A stretch of 64,000 bases of DNA from Streptomyces sp. NRRL F-6131 (GCA_000719695.1 JOHN01000032.1:45043-109042), one strand, 5' to 3'. Shown: positions 7,256 to 15,955, numbered from the stretch's first letter. Translations and numbers: made by a program. The notes: a model not told the origin generated them from the sequence alone.

Positions 7256-8569
7256 TCAGGCGGCCTGGCCGCGCCAGCGGCGGTAGGCCGGTTCGAGGCC
7301 CGACAGGATGGTGTCGAAGCGCCGCGTGCTGGTCGTCGAATCGACCTGGAGCCGACTGATCTGCAGCGGGTGGGAGGGCAGTCGCGGGCCGAGGCGGTGG
7401 TCGGAGAGGAAGCCGAGCCGGTAGCCCAGCTCCTGCAGGACGCTCTCGGCCCGCACGTCGTGGCCGCCGTCCGGGTAGGCGAAGGCGATGGGGGGCTCGC
7501 CGAGCCAGCGGGTGAGGGCCTCGTGGGCGCCGGTGATCTCCGCCCGGACGGTGGCGTCGTCGCAGCGGCCGAGGCAGGGGTGCCCCTGGGTGTGGTTGCC
7601 GATGGCGACCCCGCCCTCGCGGAGGGCGACGAGGTCCGCCGGGGTGAGCTGCTCCTGGCCGGGCGGACGGCGGTCCGCGCTGACCCGCAGCTCCTGGAGG
7701 CTGCGCCGGCGGTCCGGGTCGGGCATCGCCTTGAGCCGGCGGAGCAACTGCGAGGGGTGGCCGCAGTCGAGCGAGCGGGCCCGCCCGCCGTGCCGGGCGA
7801 GGAAGTCGGCCTCGTGCCACCAGAACGGGCGCTCCGTCCCGATCAGCTCGGAGATGACGAAGGCGGCGGCCGGGATGTCGCGCTCGATCAGCGCGGGCAG
7901 CGCGTGCGTCAGGACGCTGCGGTCGGCGTCGTCGAAGGTCACCAGCACACTGCGGGCGGGCAGCGGGCGTCGCTCGGCGACGGCCTCCTGCACGGCGGTC
8001 AGCGAGACGGGTGTGGCGAGTCTTCGCAGCCGGTCCAGCTGCGCGCCGAACGACCGCGGGTCGGTCACCCCGTGGTAGGCGAGCACGGCGAGCCGCTGCG
8101 CCGCCCGGGCCCGGAACAGGGGCTGGACGGGGGCGAACCGCAGCCAGGCGCCGCGCGCGTCGGCCGGGCACCCGGCCGGGCCGTCGACACCGTCGACACC
8201 GTCGACACCGTCGGGGACCGGCCGCCGGGGCGGCCGGCCCGGCGCCGGAGCGGGCCGCGCGGCGGGACCCGGCGCCGACCCGGGAGCCGGCGCCGGTGCC
8301 AGCGCCCGCGCGGGCCGGGAACAGGCGCGGGTCGCCGGGGCCCGTGTCCCGCGGTTGCCCGGCTGGGTGACGACCGGCTGCCCGTCGGTCGGCACGGTGG
8401 GGGCCGGTGGGTGCGGCACGGCCGCGGGGCGGGTGGGTGCCGGGCGCGCGGTGGGCCCGGTCGGCGGCGCGGCGGTCGGCGGCGGCCGCAGGTCGGTCAG
8501 GGCGGTCACCACGGCCCTGGTCCGGTCCGTGAGGCTGGAGGTCGACGTCGTGGAATGGGACTGCGGCAC
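7256..8569 (-). CDS. Polysaccharide deacetylase (NodB-fold) with long disordered N-terminus
   Basis: A 437-residue protein. Residues 1 to about 150 are Pro/Ala-rich and probably disordered, with a GVDGVDGVDG run at 121-130 coded by a 9-bp DNA repeat. The NodB domain follows: AYHGVTD (164-170), the catalytic TFDD (211-214) and the metal-binding HTQGH (His326, His330), then AFAYPDGGHD. It would remove acetyl groups from a polymer or glycan intermediate. No signal peptide is apparent, so it may act inside the cell or leave with a partner. GTG 8569 was chosen because GAGGGGGAACC lies just upstream. A second deacetylase starts 1 kb away on the other strand. Confidence 0.83.
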   Translation of the reverse strand: MPQSHSTTSTSSLTDRTRAVVTALTDLRPPPTAAPPTGPTARPAPTRPAAVPHPPAPTVPTDGQPVVTQPGNRGTRAPATRACSRPARALAPAPAPGSAPGPAARPAPAPGRPPRRPVPDGVDGVDGVDGPAGCPADARGAWLRFAPVQPLFRARAAQRLAVLAYHGVTDPRSFGAQLDRLRRLATPVSLTAVQEAVAERRPLPARSVLVTFDDADRSVLTHALPALIERDIPAAAFVISELIGTERPFWWHEADFLARHGGRARSLDCGHPSQLLRRLKAMPDPDRRRSLQELRVSADRRPPGQEQLTPADLVALREGGVAIGNHTQGHPCLGRCDDATVRAEITGAHEALTRWLGEPPIAFAYPDGGHDVRAESVLQELGYRLGFLSDHRLGPRLPSHPLQISRLQVDSTTSTRRFDTILSGLEPAYRRWRGQAA

Positions 8570-9002
8570 GGTTCCCCCTCGGTCGCCGATGCGGCGTGGC
8601 GGTACCGCCGGAGGACGGAGCCCGGCCTCCGACTCCAGGGCACGGCGGCTCCGCCCCCTGGGTATGTCCGGTCCACGGCGGGGACTCCCAACCCGCACCG
8701 CGGACGGCTCCTGGATCGCTCAATGTAATGGAGACAGCTACGCCCCGTTGATGGTTGTACCGGACCGGCAAGGTTTTTTCGGATGCGGGAACAAACCCGG
8801 GACGAAGCCGGAACAGACCCGGCACGACGCCCGGCCGGGCCCCGGAACGGGCCCCGCCACGAGCCCCGGAACGGGCGCCCCGGCGCACGCCGGAGCGCAC
8901 CTGCGCGGGGCGTCCGCACGCCCGGGCCGACGGTGGCGGTTCGTGCACGTCCGGTCACGCCTGCGGGCTGCCCCGGAGGCGGCCGCGGGGTACCTTGGGC
9001 TC
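8570..9002. other. Divergent intergenic region with degenerate CCGGAAC repeats
   Basis: 433 bp between the deacetylase and a small membrane-protein gene. Around 8785-8890 a CCGGAAC/ACCCGG core recurs several times at irregular spacing. The AT-richer stretch 8720-8780 is the best place for promoters, but no confident -35/-10 pair was found. No gene is supported here. Confidence 0.45.
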
Positions 9003-9275
9003 ATGGCAGACGCGGAACGTGATCACCATCATCTGCACGGTGCGACCCGGATGACGCGCTTCTGGCACGGTGGTGCGCTGGTCACCCACCAGGTGCCGCT
9101 GGCGCTGGTCGGTCTGGCCTGCCTCGCGCTGGGCATCGTGGTCGCGGTCGTGGTTCCGGACAGTGACGGCCCGGCCTGGGCGATGGCGGTCGCGGGCTGC
9201 CTCGCGGCCGGTGTGCTGCTGCTCGGCCGGATCGGCGTCGCGGTGTTCCGTCGGCACCGCCGCGCGGCCGCCTGA
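9003..9275 (+). CDS. Small two-helix membrane protein with His-rich N-terminus
   Basis: A 90-residue protein. It has a short N-terminal DHHHLHG cluster, two hydrophobic helices (about 28-50 and 57-78) separated by a short acidic loop, and a basic C-terminal tail (FRRHRR). It should sit in the cytoplasmic membrane with both ends inside. No catalytic motif is visible and the family is not recognised. It lies between two polysaccharide deacetylases, but nothing beyond position links it to glycan work. Composition and codon bias fit a real gene. Confidence 0.65.
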   Translation: MADAERDHHHLHGATRMTRFWHGGALVTHQVPLALVGLACLALGIVVAVVVPDSDGPAWAMAVAGCLAAGVLLLGRIGVAVFRRHRRAAA

Positions 9276-9563
9276 GCGAGCCCGGACGGGTCAACGCCTG
9301 CGGGCGGACGCCGACGGCGGTGGCCGTTCCGCCGAATTCCCTCGTCACCGATCACCACCGATCAACCGCCGATCGCCCGATCGAGGTCAACCGGTCAGAT
9401 CGGCCGGTTTTCGGCCCATCTGCCAACTCCTTCTCGCTTCTTTCACAATTCCGGGGCACCAGCCCCACAGTTCCCCCTACTGTGATGTCCGTCCGAGGCG
9501 CCAACTGCCCCGGATGCGAGGCCACTTGCCGGCGCCGGGGAGGGCGCCGCAGAGGGGGGAACG

Positions 9564-10406
9564 ATGAGCGGCACCACCGTGCCCGGAACGGCCCCGGTCA
9601 GCGGGGGGATCCGGGCCCAGGTGAAGCGCCAGCTGGCGCGCGGGGTCGGGAGCAGGCCCGGCGAGGGCGCCACCGTGCTGATCTACCACCGGGTCGGCGG
9701 CGGGAGCCCGGACGAGCTGGACGTCGCGACCGCCGACTTCGCCGCCCAGGCCGACCTGCTCGCCGCCCTGCCGCCCGGCCGGGTGGTCACGCTGGACGAG
9801 GCCACCGACCGGATCGAGGCCGGCCGCCGCACCCCGGGCGTCGTGCTCACCTTCGACGACGGCTTCGCGGACGTCTACGAGAACGCCTGGCCGCTGCTGC
9901 GCGAGCGCGGGCTGCCGTTCACCGTCTACCTGGCCAGCGGCCACGTCGGCGGCGAGATGCGCTGGGAGGGCTCGACCGCCAAGGCGGCCGGCGCCCCCGC
10001 GCTCAGCTGGGAGCAGCTGCGCGAGATGACCGCCTCCGGCCTGTGCACGGTCGCCAACCACACCCGGACCCACGCCCGCCCCGAACTCCTCTCCGTCGCC
10101 GAGCTGGACGCCTGCAACGACGAGGTCGAGGAGCACCTGGGCGTCCGCCCCAGCCACTACGCCTACACCTGGGGCGTGCCGGTCCCGCACATGGAGCCCG
10201 CGCTGCGCGCCCGTTTCCGGACCGCCGCGACCGGCGAGGTCGGCCGCAACGTCCCCGGCGTCGACCCGGTGCGGCTGCGCCGGGTGCCGGTCCGCCGCAC
10301 CGACCCGATCGACTTCTTCCGCGCCAAGCTCCACGGCCGGCTGATCCCCGAGCGCGCCTACGCCCGGATCGTCGCCACCGCGAAGGCGGTGGGCGCCCGT
10401 GCCTGA
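9564..10406 (+). CDS. Polysaccharide deacetylase family protein (NodB fold)
   Basis: A 280-residue NodB-type deacetylase. The fold starts at VLIYHRVG (residue 38). The catalytic and metal-binding TFDDGF is at 96-101 and ANHTRTH at 164-170 gives His166 and His170. There is no signal peptide, so it may act on lipid-linked intermediates in the cytoplasm. The ATG is preceded by AGAGGGGGGAACG. The stop overlaps the start of the following glycosyltransferase by 8 bp, so the two are translated together and probably act on the same glycan. Confidence 0.86.
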   Translation: MSGTTVPGTAPVSGGIRAQVKRQLARGVGSRPGEGATVLIYHRVGGGSPDELDVATADFAAQADLLAALPPGRVVTLDEATDRIEAGRRTPGVVLTFDDGFADVYENAWPLLRERGLPFTVYLASGHVGGEMRWEGSTAKAAGAPALSWEQLREMTASGLCTVANHTRTHARPELLSVAELDACNDEVEEHLGVRPSHYAYTWGVPVPHMEPALRARFRTAATGEVGRNVPGVDPVRLRRVPVRRTDPIDFFRAKLHGRLIPERAYARIVATAKAVGARA

Positions 10407-11598
10407 GCGCCCGGACCCCACCGCCGCCGCGGCGCCCCGGCTGCGCGGCCCCGGCGGCCGCCCGCTGCGGGTCGCCCACCTCACCACCGTCGACATGAGC
10501 CTCCAGCTGCTCCTGGCCACCGAGCTCAAGGTCGACCTGGAGGCCGGCTTCGAGACGTACGGGATCAGCGCCCCGGGCCCGTACGTTCCCGAGCTGACCG
10601 CGATCGGCGTGCGGCACGAGCCGCTGCACGCCCTCACCCGGGCCTGGGAGCCGCGGGCCGACGCCGCCGCGGCCCGCGAACTGCTCGCCGTCCTGCGCCG
10701 GATCCGCCCCGACGTGCTGCACACCCACAACCCGAAGACCGGCGTGCTCGGCCGGGTCCTCGGCCGGCTGGCCCGGGTCCCGGTGGTGGTCAACACCTGC
10801 CACGGACTGTGGGCACAGGCGCACGACCCGCTCGCCAAGCGCGCCTTCGTACTGGGCGCCGAGGCCTTCGCGGCCCGCTTCTCGCACGCCGAGCTCTACC
10901 AGAACGGCGAGGACCGCCGGACCCTGGCCCCCGCCGTCCCGGCCCGCCGCTCGCGGGTGGTCGGCAACGGGGTGGACCTCACCCGGTTCGCCACCGACCC
11001 CGGCGAGCGCGCCCGCACCCGGGCCCGGCTGCGCGGCGAACTCGGCCTCGGACCGGACGAACTGCTGGTCGGCGGGGTGGGCCGGCGGGTCGCCGAGAAG
11101 GGCATCCGGGAGTACGCCGAGGCGGCCCGCGCGCTGGCCGGCAAGGCCCGGTTCGTGTGGATCGGCCCCGACGACCCGGACAAGCCGGACGCCCACGGCG
11201 CCGAGTCCGGCGTCTCCTTCCTCGGCCCGCGCGCCGACATGCCCGCCGTCTACGCGGCGCTGGACGTCTTCGTCCTCCCCTCCTACCGGGAGGGGTTCTC
11301 CCGGTCCGCCATGGAGGCCGCCGCCGGCGGCCTGCCGATGGTGCTCAGCGACATCCGCGGCTGCCGCGAGATCGGCACCCACGACGAACACCTGCTCCTC
11401 GCCCCGCCCGGGGACGCCCGTGCCCTCACCGGCGCACTGGACCGGCTCCTCACCGAGCCGGGCCTGCGCGACCGCCTCGGCGCGGCGGCCCGCCGCCGCG
11501 CCGGGGCGACGTTCGACCAGCGGGCGGTCGCCGCCGTCTCGCTGGCCACCTACGCGGCCGTCGCCCGCGCCAAGGGACTGCCCTGGACGGTCGGCTGA
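10399..11598 (+). CDS. Glycosyltransferase family 4
   Basis: A 399-residue GT-B enzyme. The N-terminal domain contains LRVAHLTTVD and DVLHTHNPKTG, typical of GT4 acceptor domains. The C-terminal domain begins near VGGVGRRVAEKGIREYAEA and carries the donor-binding motif SYREGFSRSAMEAAAGG, where the usual EGFxxxxxEA glutamates are kept. The GTG start lies inside the preceding deacetylase gene. A phosphoglycosyl transferase follows 43 bp downstream, so this enzyme probably extends the lipid-linked sugar made by that protein. Confidence 0.88.
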   Translation: MPERPDPTAAAAPRLRGPGGRPLRVAHLTTVDMSLQLLLATELKVDLEAGFETYGISAPGPYVPELTAIGVRHEPLHALTRAWEPRADAAAARELLAVLRRIRPDVLHTHNPKTGVLGRVLGRLARVPVVVNTCHGLWAQAHDPLAKRAFVLGAEAFAARFSHAELYQNGEDRRTLAPAVPARRSRVVGNGVDLTRFATDPGERARTRARLRGELGLGPDELLVGGVGRRVAEKGIREYAEAARALAGKARFVWIGPDDPDKPDAHGAESGVSFLGPRADMPAVYAALDVFVLPSYREGFSRSAMEAAAGGLPMVLSDIRGCREIGTHDEHLLLAPPGDARALTGALDRLLTEPGLRDRLGAAARRRAGATFDQRAVAAVSLATYAAVARAKGLPWTVG

Positions 11599-11641
11599 GC
11601 CCGCCCACGACCACACCACCGCATCAGGGGGAAGGACCGTC

Positions 11642-12484
11642 ATGAAGCGAGGGGGGGACCTCGCGATCACTGCCCTGACCGGGATCGTCGCGATTCCGCT
11701 CGGTCTGCTGATCGCCCTGCTGATCCGCTGCACGATGGGCGGACCGGTGCTCTTCCGGCAGACCCGGACGGGGCTGCGCGGCGAGGAGTTCGAGATCCTC
11801 AAGTTCCGCACCATGCGGGACAAACGTTTCCCCGAGGAGCCGGACGCTCCCCGGATCACCCGGCTCGGGGACCTGCTCCGCCGGACCAGCCTGGACGAAC
11901 TGCCGCAGCTGTGGAACGTCGCGCGCGGCGAGATGGGGGTGATCGGGCCCCGGCCCACGCTCCCCGAGCAGGTCGTCCACTACTCCCGCCGCCAGCGCGG
12001 CCGGCTCGACGTCCGACCGGGCCTCACCGGCTGGGCCCAGGTCCAGGGCCGCAACTCCATCACCTGGCCCGAGCGGATCGAACTCGACCTCTGGTACGTC
12101 CGGAACCGCTCGCTCCTGGTGGACCTGCGGATCCTCCTGCTGACCGTCAAGGTGCTGCTGCGCCCGGCCGGGATCACCGCCGCCGGCGGCGTCAACCCGG
12201 GCTTCCCGGCGCCGACCGAGCCGACCGAGCCGACCGAGCCGGTCGAGACCGTCGTGGCGCCGCTCCGCGCCCCGGTCCGGGCGCCCGTCCCGCCCCAGGC
12301 GCCGACCCGGCTCCCGGCCGCGGCCGTCACCGCGGCACCGGTCGCCGTCACCGCGGCACCGGTCGGCCCCGCCGCCCCGGCGGCGACCGCGCACGACCCC
12401 TTCCGGGCCCTCGGTCTGCCCCGGCAGAGCACCGGGTCCCGGCTGGCCCCACCGGTCCGCGCCGCCGTCGAGGAGGCGTCCTGA
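11642..12484 (+). CDS. Monotopic phosphoglycosyl transferase (undecaprenyl-phosphate sugar transferase) with extra C-terminal tail
   Basis: A 280-residue priming enzyme that should transfer a sugar phosphate to undecaprenyl phosphate and so start glycan assembly. A single membrane helix lies at about 8-28, followed by the PglC/WcaJ core motifs EILKFRTM, RTSLDELPQLWNV, GVIGPRPTLP and RPGLTGWAQVQGRN. Family cores of this short type end near residue 195. Here about 85 more residues follow, rich in Pro, Ala and Thr, with PTEPTEPTEP and two VTAAPVA-like units, probably a disordered cytoplasmic tail. The ATG at 11642 has GGGGGAAGG upstream. The gene sits between a GT4 and a PglD-like acetyltransferase, a classic assembly-line context. 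Confidence 0.88.
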   Translation: MKRGGDLAITALTGIVAIPLGLLIALLIRCTMGGPVLFRQTRTGLRGEEFEILKFRTMRDKRFPEEPDAPRITRLGDLLRRTSLDELPQLWNVARGEMGVIGPRPTLPEQVVHYSRRQRGRLDVRPGLTGWAQVQGRNSITWPERIELDLWYVRNRSLLVDLRILLLTVKVLLRPAGITAAGGVNPGFPAPTEPTEPTEPVETVVAPLRAPVRAPVPPQAPTRLPAAAVTAAPVAVTAAPVGPAAPAATAHDPFRALGLPRQSTGSRLAPPVRAAVEEAS

Positions 12485-12501
12485 CCCGCGAACCCGGCAG
12501 G

Positions 12502-13137
12502 ATGGCCGCCATGCCCACCGCAACGGAACCGACCGCACTCTGGATCGCCGGCGCCGGGGGCGTCGGCCGCGAGGCGCTGGACACCGCGCTCGCGGCCGGC
12601 GTCCCGGTCGCGGGCTTCCTCGACGACCGGCAGCACGGCGCCACCGTCCGCGGCCTGCCCGTCCGCCGGCCCGCGGACCTGGGACCCGGCGCCCGCTACC
12701 TGGTCGGCATCGCCGACCCGGCCGTCCGGCAGCGGCTGTCCGCCCTGCTGGACGGCCTGGGCGCGGAGCCGGTCACCCTGGTCCACCCCCGGGCACTGAT
12801 CGCCCCGGACACCCTGCTCGGCCCGGGCTGCCTGGTGATGGGCGGCGCGTACGTGTCCAGCAGCGTCCGGCTCGGCGCGCACAGCCAGGTCCACTACAAC
12901 GCGACGGTCGGCCACGACACGGTGTTCGGCGAGCGGGTGACGGTCTACCCGGGCGGGAACGTCTCCGGCGCCGTGCTGCTGGCGGACGGCGCCACCGTCG
13001 GCTCCAACGCCGTGGTGCTCCAGGGCCGCAAGGTCGGCGCGGGCGCCTTCGTCGGCGCGGCGGCCGTGGTGACCCGGGACGTGCCGCCCGGCGAGGTGGT
13101 GGTCGGCTCCCCGGCCCGCTCGCTGCGCAGGGGCTGA
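12502..13137 (+). CDS. Sugar O/N-acyltransferase, PglD/NeuD family
   Basis: A 211-residue two-part enzyme. The N-terminal Rossmann-like domain begins WIAGAGGVGREALD and carries VAGFLDD, as in PglD. From about residue 95 a left-handed beta-helix follows, with hexapeptide turns (LIAPDTLLGPG, VRLGAHSQVHYNATVGHDTVFGE, VTVYPGGNVSG, GATVGSNAVVLQG). The His of VGHDT is at the position of the catalytic base. These enzymes acetylate amino-sugar nucleotides. It starts 17 bp after the phosphoglycosyl transferase and probably decorates the same sugar. ATG 12511 is an alternative start. Confidence 0.87.
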   Translation: MAAMPTATEPTALWIAGAGGVGREALDTALAAGVPVAGFLDDRQHGATVRGLPVRRPADLGPGARYLVGIADPAVRQRLSALLDGLGAEPVTLVHPRALIAPDTLLGPGCLVMGGAYVSSSVRLGAHSQVHYNATVGHDTVFGERVTVYPGGNVSGAVLLADGATVGSNAVVLQGRKVGAGAFVGAAAVVTRDVPPGEVVVGSPARSLRRG

Positions 13138-13217
13138 CCCGCCCCCGCGCGGGGCCCGACGGCCGGCGCCCCGGGCGGGCGCCGGCACCGCGCCCCGGCC
13201 CGGATAGGCTGCGGCGC

Positions 13218-13706
13218 ATGGCGATTCCGAAGTTCCTGGCCGACCTCCGCTCGGTGGTCGGCACCCGCAAGCTCTGGCTCAGCGCGGCCGCCGCGGTCGT
13301 CCTGGACGACGCCGACCGGGTGCTGCTCGTCCAACGCGCCGACGACGGCAACTGGGCGCCGCCCGGCGGCATCCTCGACCCGGGCGAGCAGCCCGCCGAC
13401 GGAGCGGTCCGCGAGTGCCTGGAGGAGACCGGGATCGTCACCGTTCCCGAGCGGCTCGTGACGCTCACCGTCTCCCCGGACATCACCTACCCCAACGGCG
13501 ATGTGACGCAGTACCTGGAGGTCGTCTTCCGCTGCCGCCCGGTGGGCGGGGAGATCCGGGTGGACGAGGACGAGACGCTCGCGGTCGGCTGGTACGCGCT
13601 GGACGAGCTGCCGCCGATGGGCGAGCGGGAACTCGACTGGATCCACCGCGCGGTGTCCGGCCCGGCCGAGACGGCCTTCGCCTGGGACGGCACGCAGCTG
13701 CCCTGA
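13218..13706 (+). CDS. NUDIX hydrolase
   Basis: A 162-residue NUDIX domain protein. The Nudix box is intact: GGILDPGEQPADGAVRE followed by CLEETGI gives the required Gly, Glu, Arg-Glu and Glu-Glu spacing, so catalysis is likely. The preceding AVVLDDADRVLLVQRADDGNW is the usual first strand and loop. It probably hydrolyses a nucleoside-diphosphate derivative, but the substrate is not readable. It is 80 bp downstream of the acyltransferase and convergent with the epimerase gene. Confidence 0.88.
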   Translation: MAIPKFLADLRSVVGTRKLWLSAAAAVVLDDADRVLLVQRADDGNWAPPGGILDPGEQPADGAVRECLEETGIVTVPERLVTLTVSPDITYPNGDVTQYLEVVFRCRPVGGEIRVDEDETLAVGWYALDELPPMGERELDWIHRAVSGPAETAFAWDGTQLP

Positions 13707-13739
13707 CCGGCCCCGTCCGACGGGCTGCCCAGGGGCCGG
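13707..13739. terminator. Possible hairpin terminator between convergent genes
   Basis: CCGGCCCC (13707-13714) pairs with GGGGCCGG (13732-13739), with a smaller GGGCTGCCC hairpin in the loop. It lies between the convergent NUDIX and epimerase stops and could serve both directions. Confidence 0.4.
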
Positions 13740-13757
13740 GCCCAGCAAGGGGCAGGT

Positions 13758-14687
13758 CTAGACGCCGCGGAACCAGTCCGCCGTCCGCTCCAGACCCTCG
13801 CGCAGCGGCACCGGCCGGACGTCCGGGAACAGCTCGCGCAGCCGTGCGTTGTCGGCCTGCGAGTCCCGGACGTCGCCGGGCCGCGGCTCGGTGTGCGCGA
13901 CCTCGACGGGGTGGCCGAGCACCGACTCCAGCTCGCCGACCAGCTCCAGCAGCGAGGTGCGGGTGCCGAAGGCCAGGTTCACCGGATCGGCGTGCACGAC
14001 CCGGCGCACCACCGCGTCGGTGATCACCTGGGTGACGGTGCCGACGTAGGTGAAGTCCCGGCTCTGCCCGCCGTCCCCGTGCACGGTCAGCGGCCGCCCG
14101 GCGAGCGCCGCGTCCAGGAAGGCCGGGACGACGGCCGCGTAGGCGTGACCGGCGGGCTGCAGCGGGCCGAACACGTTGAAGAACCGCAGCGGCAGCACGC
14201 CCAGCCCGTAGCAGTGGTGGTAGGCGGCCAGATAGGCCTCGGTGGCGAGCTTGCTGACCGCGTACGGGCTCATCGGCGCGGTGCGCATGGTCTCCCGCTT
14301 GGGCAGCTCCCGGTTGGCGCCGTAGACCGAGGAGGAGGACGCGGCGGCCACGTAGAGGCCGCCCGCGCGGCGGGCCGCCTCCAGCACCTCCAGGGTGCCG
14401 GTGGCGTTGGCGTGGTGACTGGCCAGCGGGTCCGCCACCGAGCGCGGCACGGAGGGCAGCGCGGCGAGGTGGACCACCGCGTCGGCGCCGGCGAAGGCCT
14501 CGTCCAGCAGGGCCGGGTCGAGGATCGTGCCCTCGTGGAGCACGGCACCGGTGCCGACCAGGTTGGCCTTCCGGCCGGTGGAGAAGTTGTCCACGACCCG
14601 GACCTGGTCCACCTCGGGCCGGGCCAGCAGGGCCCGGACCAGGTTGGCCCCGATGAATCCGGCTCCGCCGGTGACGACCACGCGCAT
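13758..14687 (-). CDS. NAD-dependent epimerase/dehydratase (NDP-sugar epimerase type)
   Basis: A 309-residue extended short-chain dehydrogenase. The nucleotide-binding TGGAGFIG is at 6-13, the acidic selector in VVDNFSTG (31-38) indicates NAD, and the catalytic Tyr142 and Lys146 lie in PYAVSKLA with SSSSVYG upstream. RFFNVFGPLQ and the substrate-binding RDFTYV are typical of UDP-glucose/UDP-GlcNAc 4-epimerase relatives. It probably supplies an activated sugar to the neighbouring glycan genes. The ATG at 14687 directly starts the Rossmann strand. Confidence 0.88.
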   Translation of the reverse strand: MRVVVTGGAGFIGANLVRALLARPEVDQVRVVDNFSTGRKANLVGTGAVLHEGTILDPALLDEAFAGADAVVHLAALPSVPRSVADPLASHHANATGTLEVLEAARRAGGLYVAAASSSSVYGANRELPKRETMRTAPMSPYAVSKLATEAYLAAYHHCYGLGVLPLRFFNVFGPLQPAGHAYAAVVPAFLDAALAGRPLTVHGDGGQSRDFTYVGTVTQVITDAVVRRVVHADPVNLAFGTRTSLLELVGELESVLGHPVEVAHTEPRPGDVRDSQADNARLRELFPDVRPVPLREGLERTADWFRGV

Positions 14688-14845
14688 GGTTGAGGTTCCC
14701 CCCTCGGCACGGCCCGGCCCGCTCGGCCGGTCCGGCGCCGATCGTAGCCGCGCGGTCACCCCCCGTGGGCCGGAACCCCGAGAACGGCCGGAAGCGGCCA
14801 CCCGGGGCCGTCCCCGACCGCCCGGAGCCGCCGCGGGGGCCCGGG

Positions 14846-15385
14846 TCAGCCCTTCGGCTGGCGGTACGCCTCCTCGGCGGCGTCCAGCACGGCGGAGAGG
14901 TCCCCGCCGGCCGTGGCGGTGGCCACCGCGGCCACCGCGCCCTCGACGAACGGGGCGTTCGCGAACCGGACGGGGAACGGCAGACCGTGCTCGTCGGCCT
15001 CCGCGAGCAGCGCCCGGACGGTGGTCACCGCGCCGCCCAGGTCGGCCAGCACGACCACGCCGTGCCCCTGGTCGACCCGGCGGGTGGCGGCGGCGACCAG
15101 CACGGCGCTGATGCCGGGGCCGGAGACGAGGTCCCCGCCGGTGCCGACCACCGGGGCCGGGGAGTCGGAGCCGACCAGTGCGAGCGTCAGAGCACGGACG
15201 GCGTTGGCGAGTTCCTGGCTGTGCGAGACCAGGACGATCCCGACCCGGCCGTGGGTGGGCGGGCGGCCCGGGGTGGGCCGGGGCAGCGGGGTGGGCGCGG
15301 GCGGGGTGCGGGGTGCCGGGGGGTGCGCCGAGGGGGCCTCGGAGATGGGGATGACATCGGCGCGGGTGCCGTCCCGGCGGCTCAT
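14846..15385 (-). CDS. dhaM: DhaM-like PTS-dependent dihydroxyacetone kinase phosphotransferase subunit (EIIA-Man fold)
   Basis: A 179-residue protein whose C-terminal 130 residues match the EIIA domain of DhaM. GIVLVSHSQELA places the phospho-accepting His at about residue 55, and VVLADLGGAVTTV and FVEGAVAA are family features. In the family it passes phosphate from HPr to the ADP bound by DhaL, so that DhaK-bound dihydroxyacetone is phosphorylated. The first 45 residues are a Pro-rich extension not usual for the family. No dhaK or dhaL lies nearby, so partners must be elsewhere. PTS enzyme I at the right end of this window would be its indirect phosphate source. Confidence 0.82.
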   Translation of the reverse strand: MSRRDGTRADVIPISEAPSAHPPAPRTPPAPTPLPRPTPGRPPTHGRVGIVLVSHSQELANAVRALTLALVGSDSPAPVVGTGGDLVSGPGISAVLVAAATRRVDQGHGVVVLADLGGAVTTVRALLAEADEHGLPFPVRFANAPFVEGAVAAVATATAGGDLSAVLDAAEEAYRQPKG

Positions 15386-15630
15386 CGGCTGCTCCTCGGG
15401 GCGTTCGGTGGGGGGCTCCCCACACTCTGGCAGTTCGCCCGCCGCGCGCCCGCGCGGGACACGCGCCCCCGGGGTCGCGCCGGCGCGCGACGGGCGCCGT
15501 ACGGGCGCTCCGCAGGCGCTGCGCAGCCGCTCCGCGGGCTCGCCGCGGGGAGCGGCGGGGCGTCCGGCCCGGGGGCCGCCGCACGTTGACGGCCCGTCGG
15601 TCCCCGGTCGGGGGAGTCCTGGTGATCCCG

Positions 15631-15659
15631 CTGACCGGCGCGGTGGCGGTGACTAGGCT
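15631..15659 (+). promoter_or_regulatory. Putative promoter of the DUF397 gene
   Basis: CTGACC (15631-15636) and TAGGCT (15654-15659) are 17 bp apart, a good vegetative-type promoter for a streptomycete. The GTG start is 35 bp further on, with GGGAGGAGA as ribosome-binding site. Confidence 0.5.
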
Positions 15660-15694
15660 GGTCCCGTTCAGGCCGTCGGGAGGAGAGACCAACA

Positions 15695-15955
15695 GTGGCA
15701 GCCAACAGCGGGACCGGGGTGGAGTCGACGGAGGCGGTGGAGCTCGCCGCGAGCGGGAAGCCGAGGGTGGACTTCACCGGGGCGACCTGGCTCTTCAGCA
15801 GCCAGGGTGTCGGGGACGTCCAGATCGCCTTCGTGGACGGGTACATCGGCATGCGGGACGGCCGTCAGGAGGACGGCCCGGTCCTGGTGTTCACGCCGGG
15901 GGAGTGGCGGGCCTTCGTGCTGGGCGCGCGGGACGGCGAGTTCGACCTCACCTGA
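15695..15955 (+). CDS. DUF397 domain-containing small protein
   Basis: An 86-residue protein that is almost entirely a DUF397 domain. It carries the WLFSSQG segment, an IGMRDGR segment and the characteristic GPVLVFTPGEWRAFVLGARDGEFD end. In actinomycetes DUF397 proteins usually sit next to an XRE-type helix-turn-helix partner and take part in developmental or antibiotic regulation. Here no such partner is adjacent; the nearest regulator of that style is about 5 kb downstream. The GTG start follows GGGAGGAGA by 8 bases and a promoter is visible upstream. Confidence 0.85.
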   Translation: MAANSGTGVESTEAVELAASGKPRVDFTGATWLFSSQGVGDVQIAFVDGYIGMRDGRQEDGPVLVFTPGEWRAFVLGARDGEFDLT

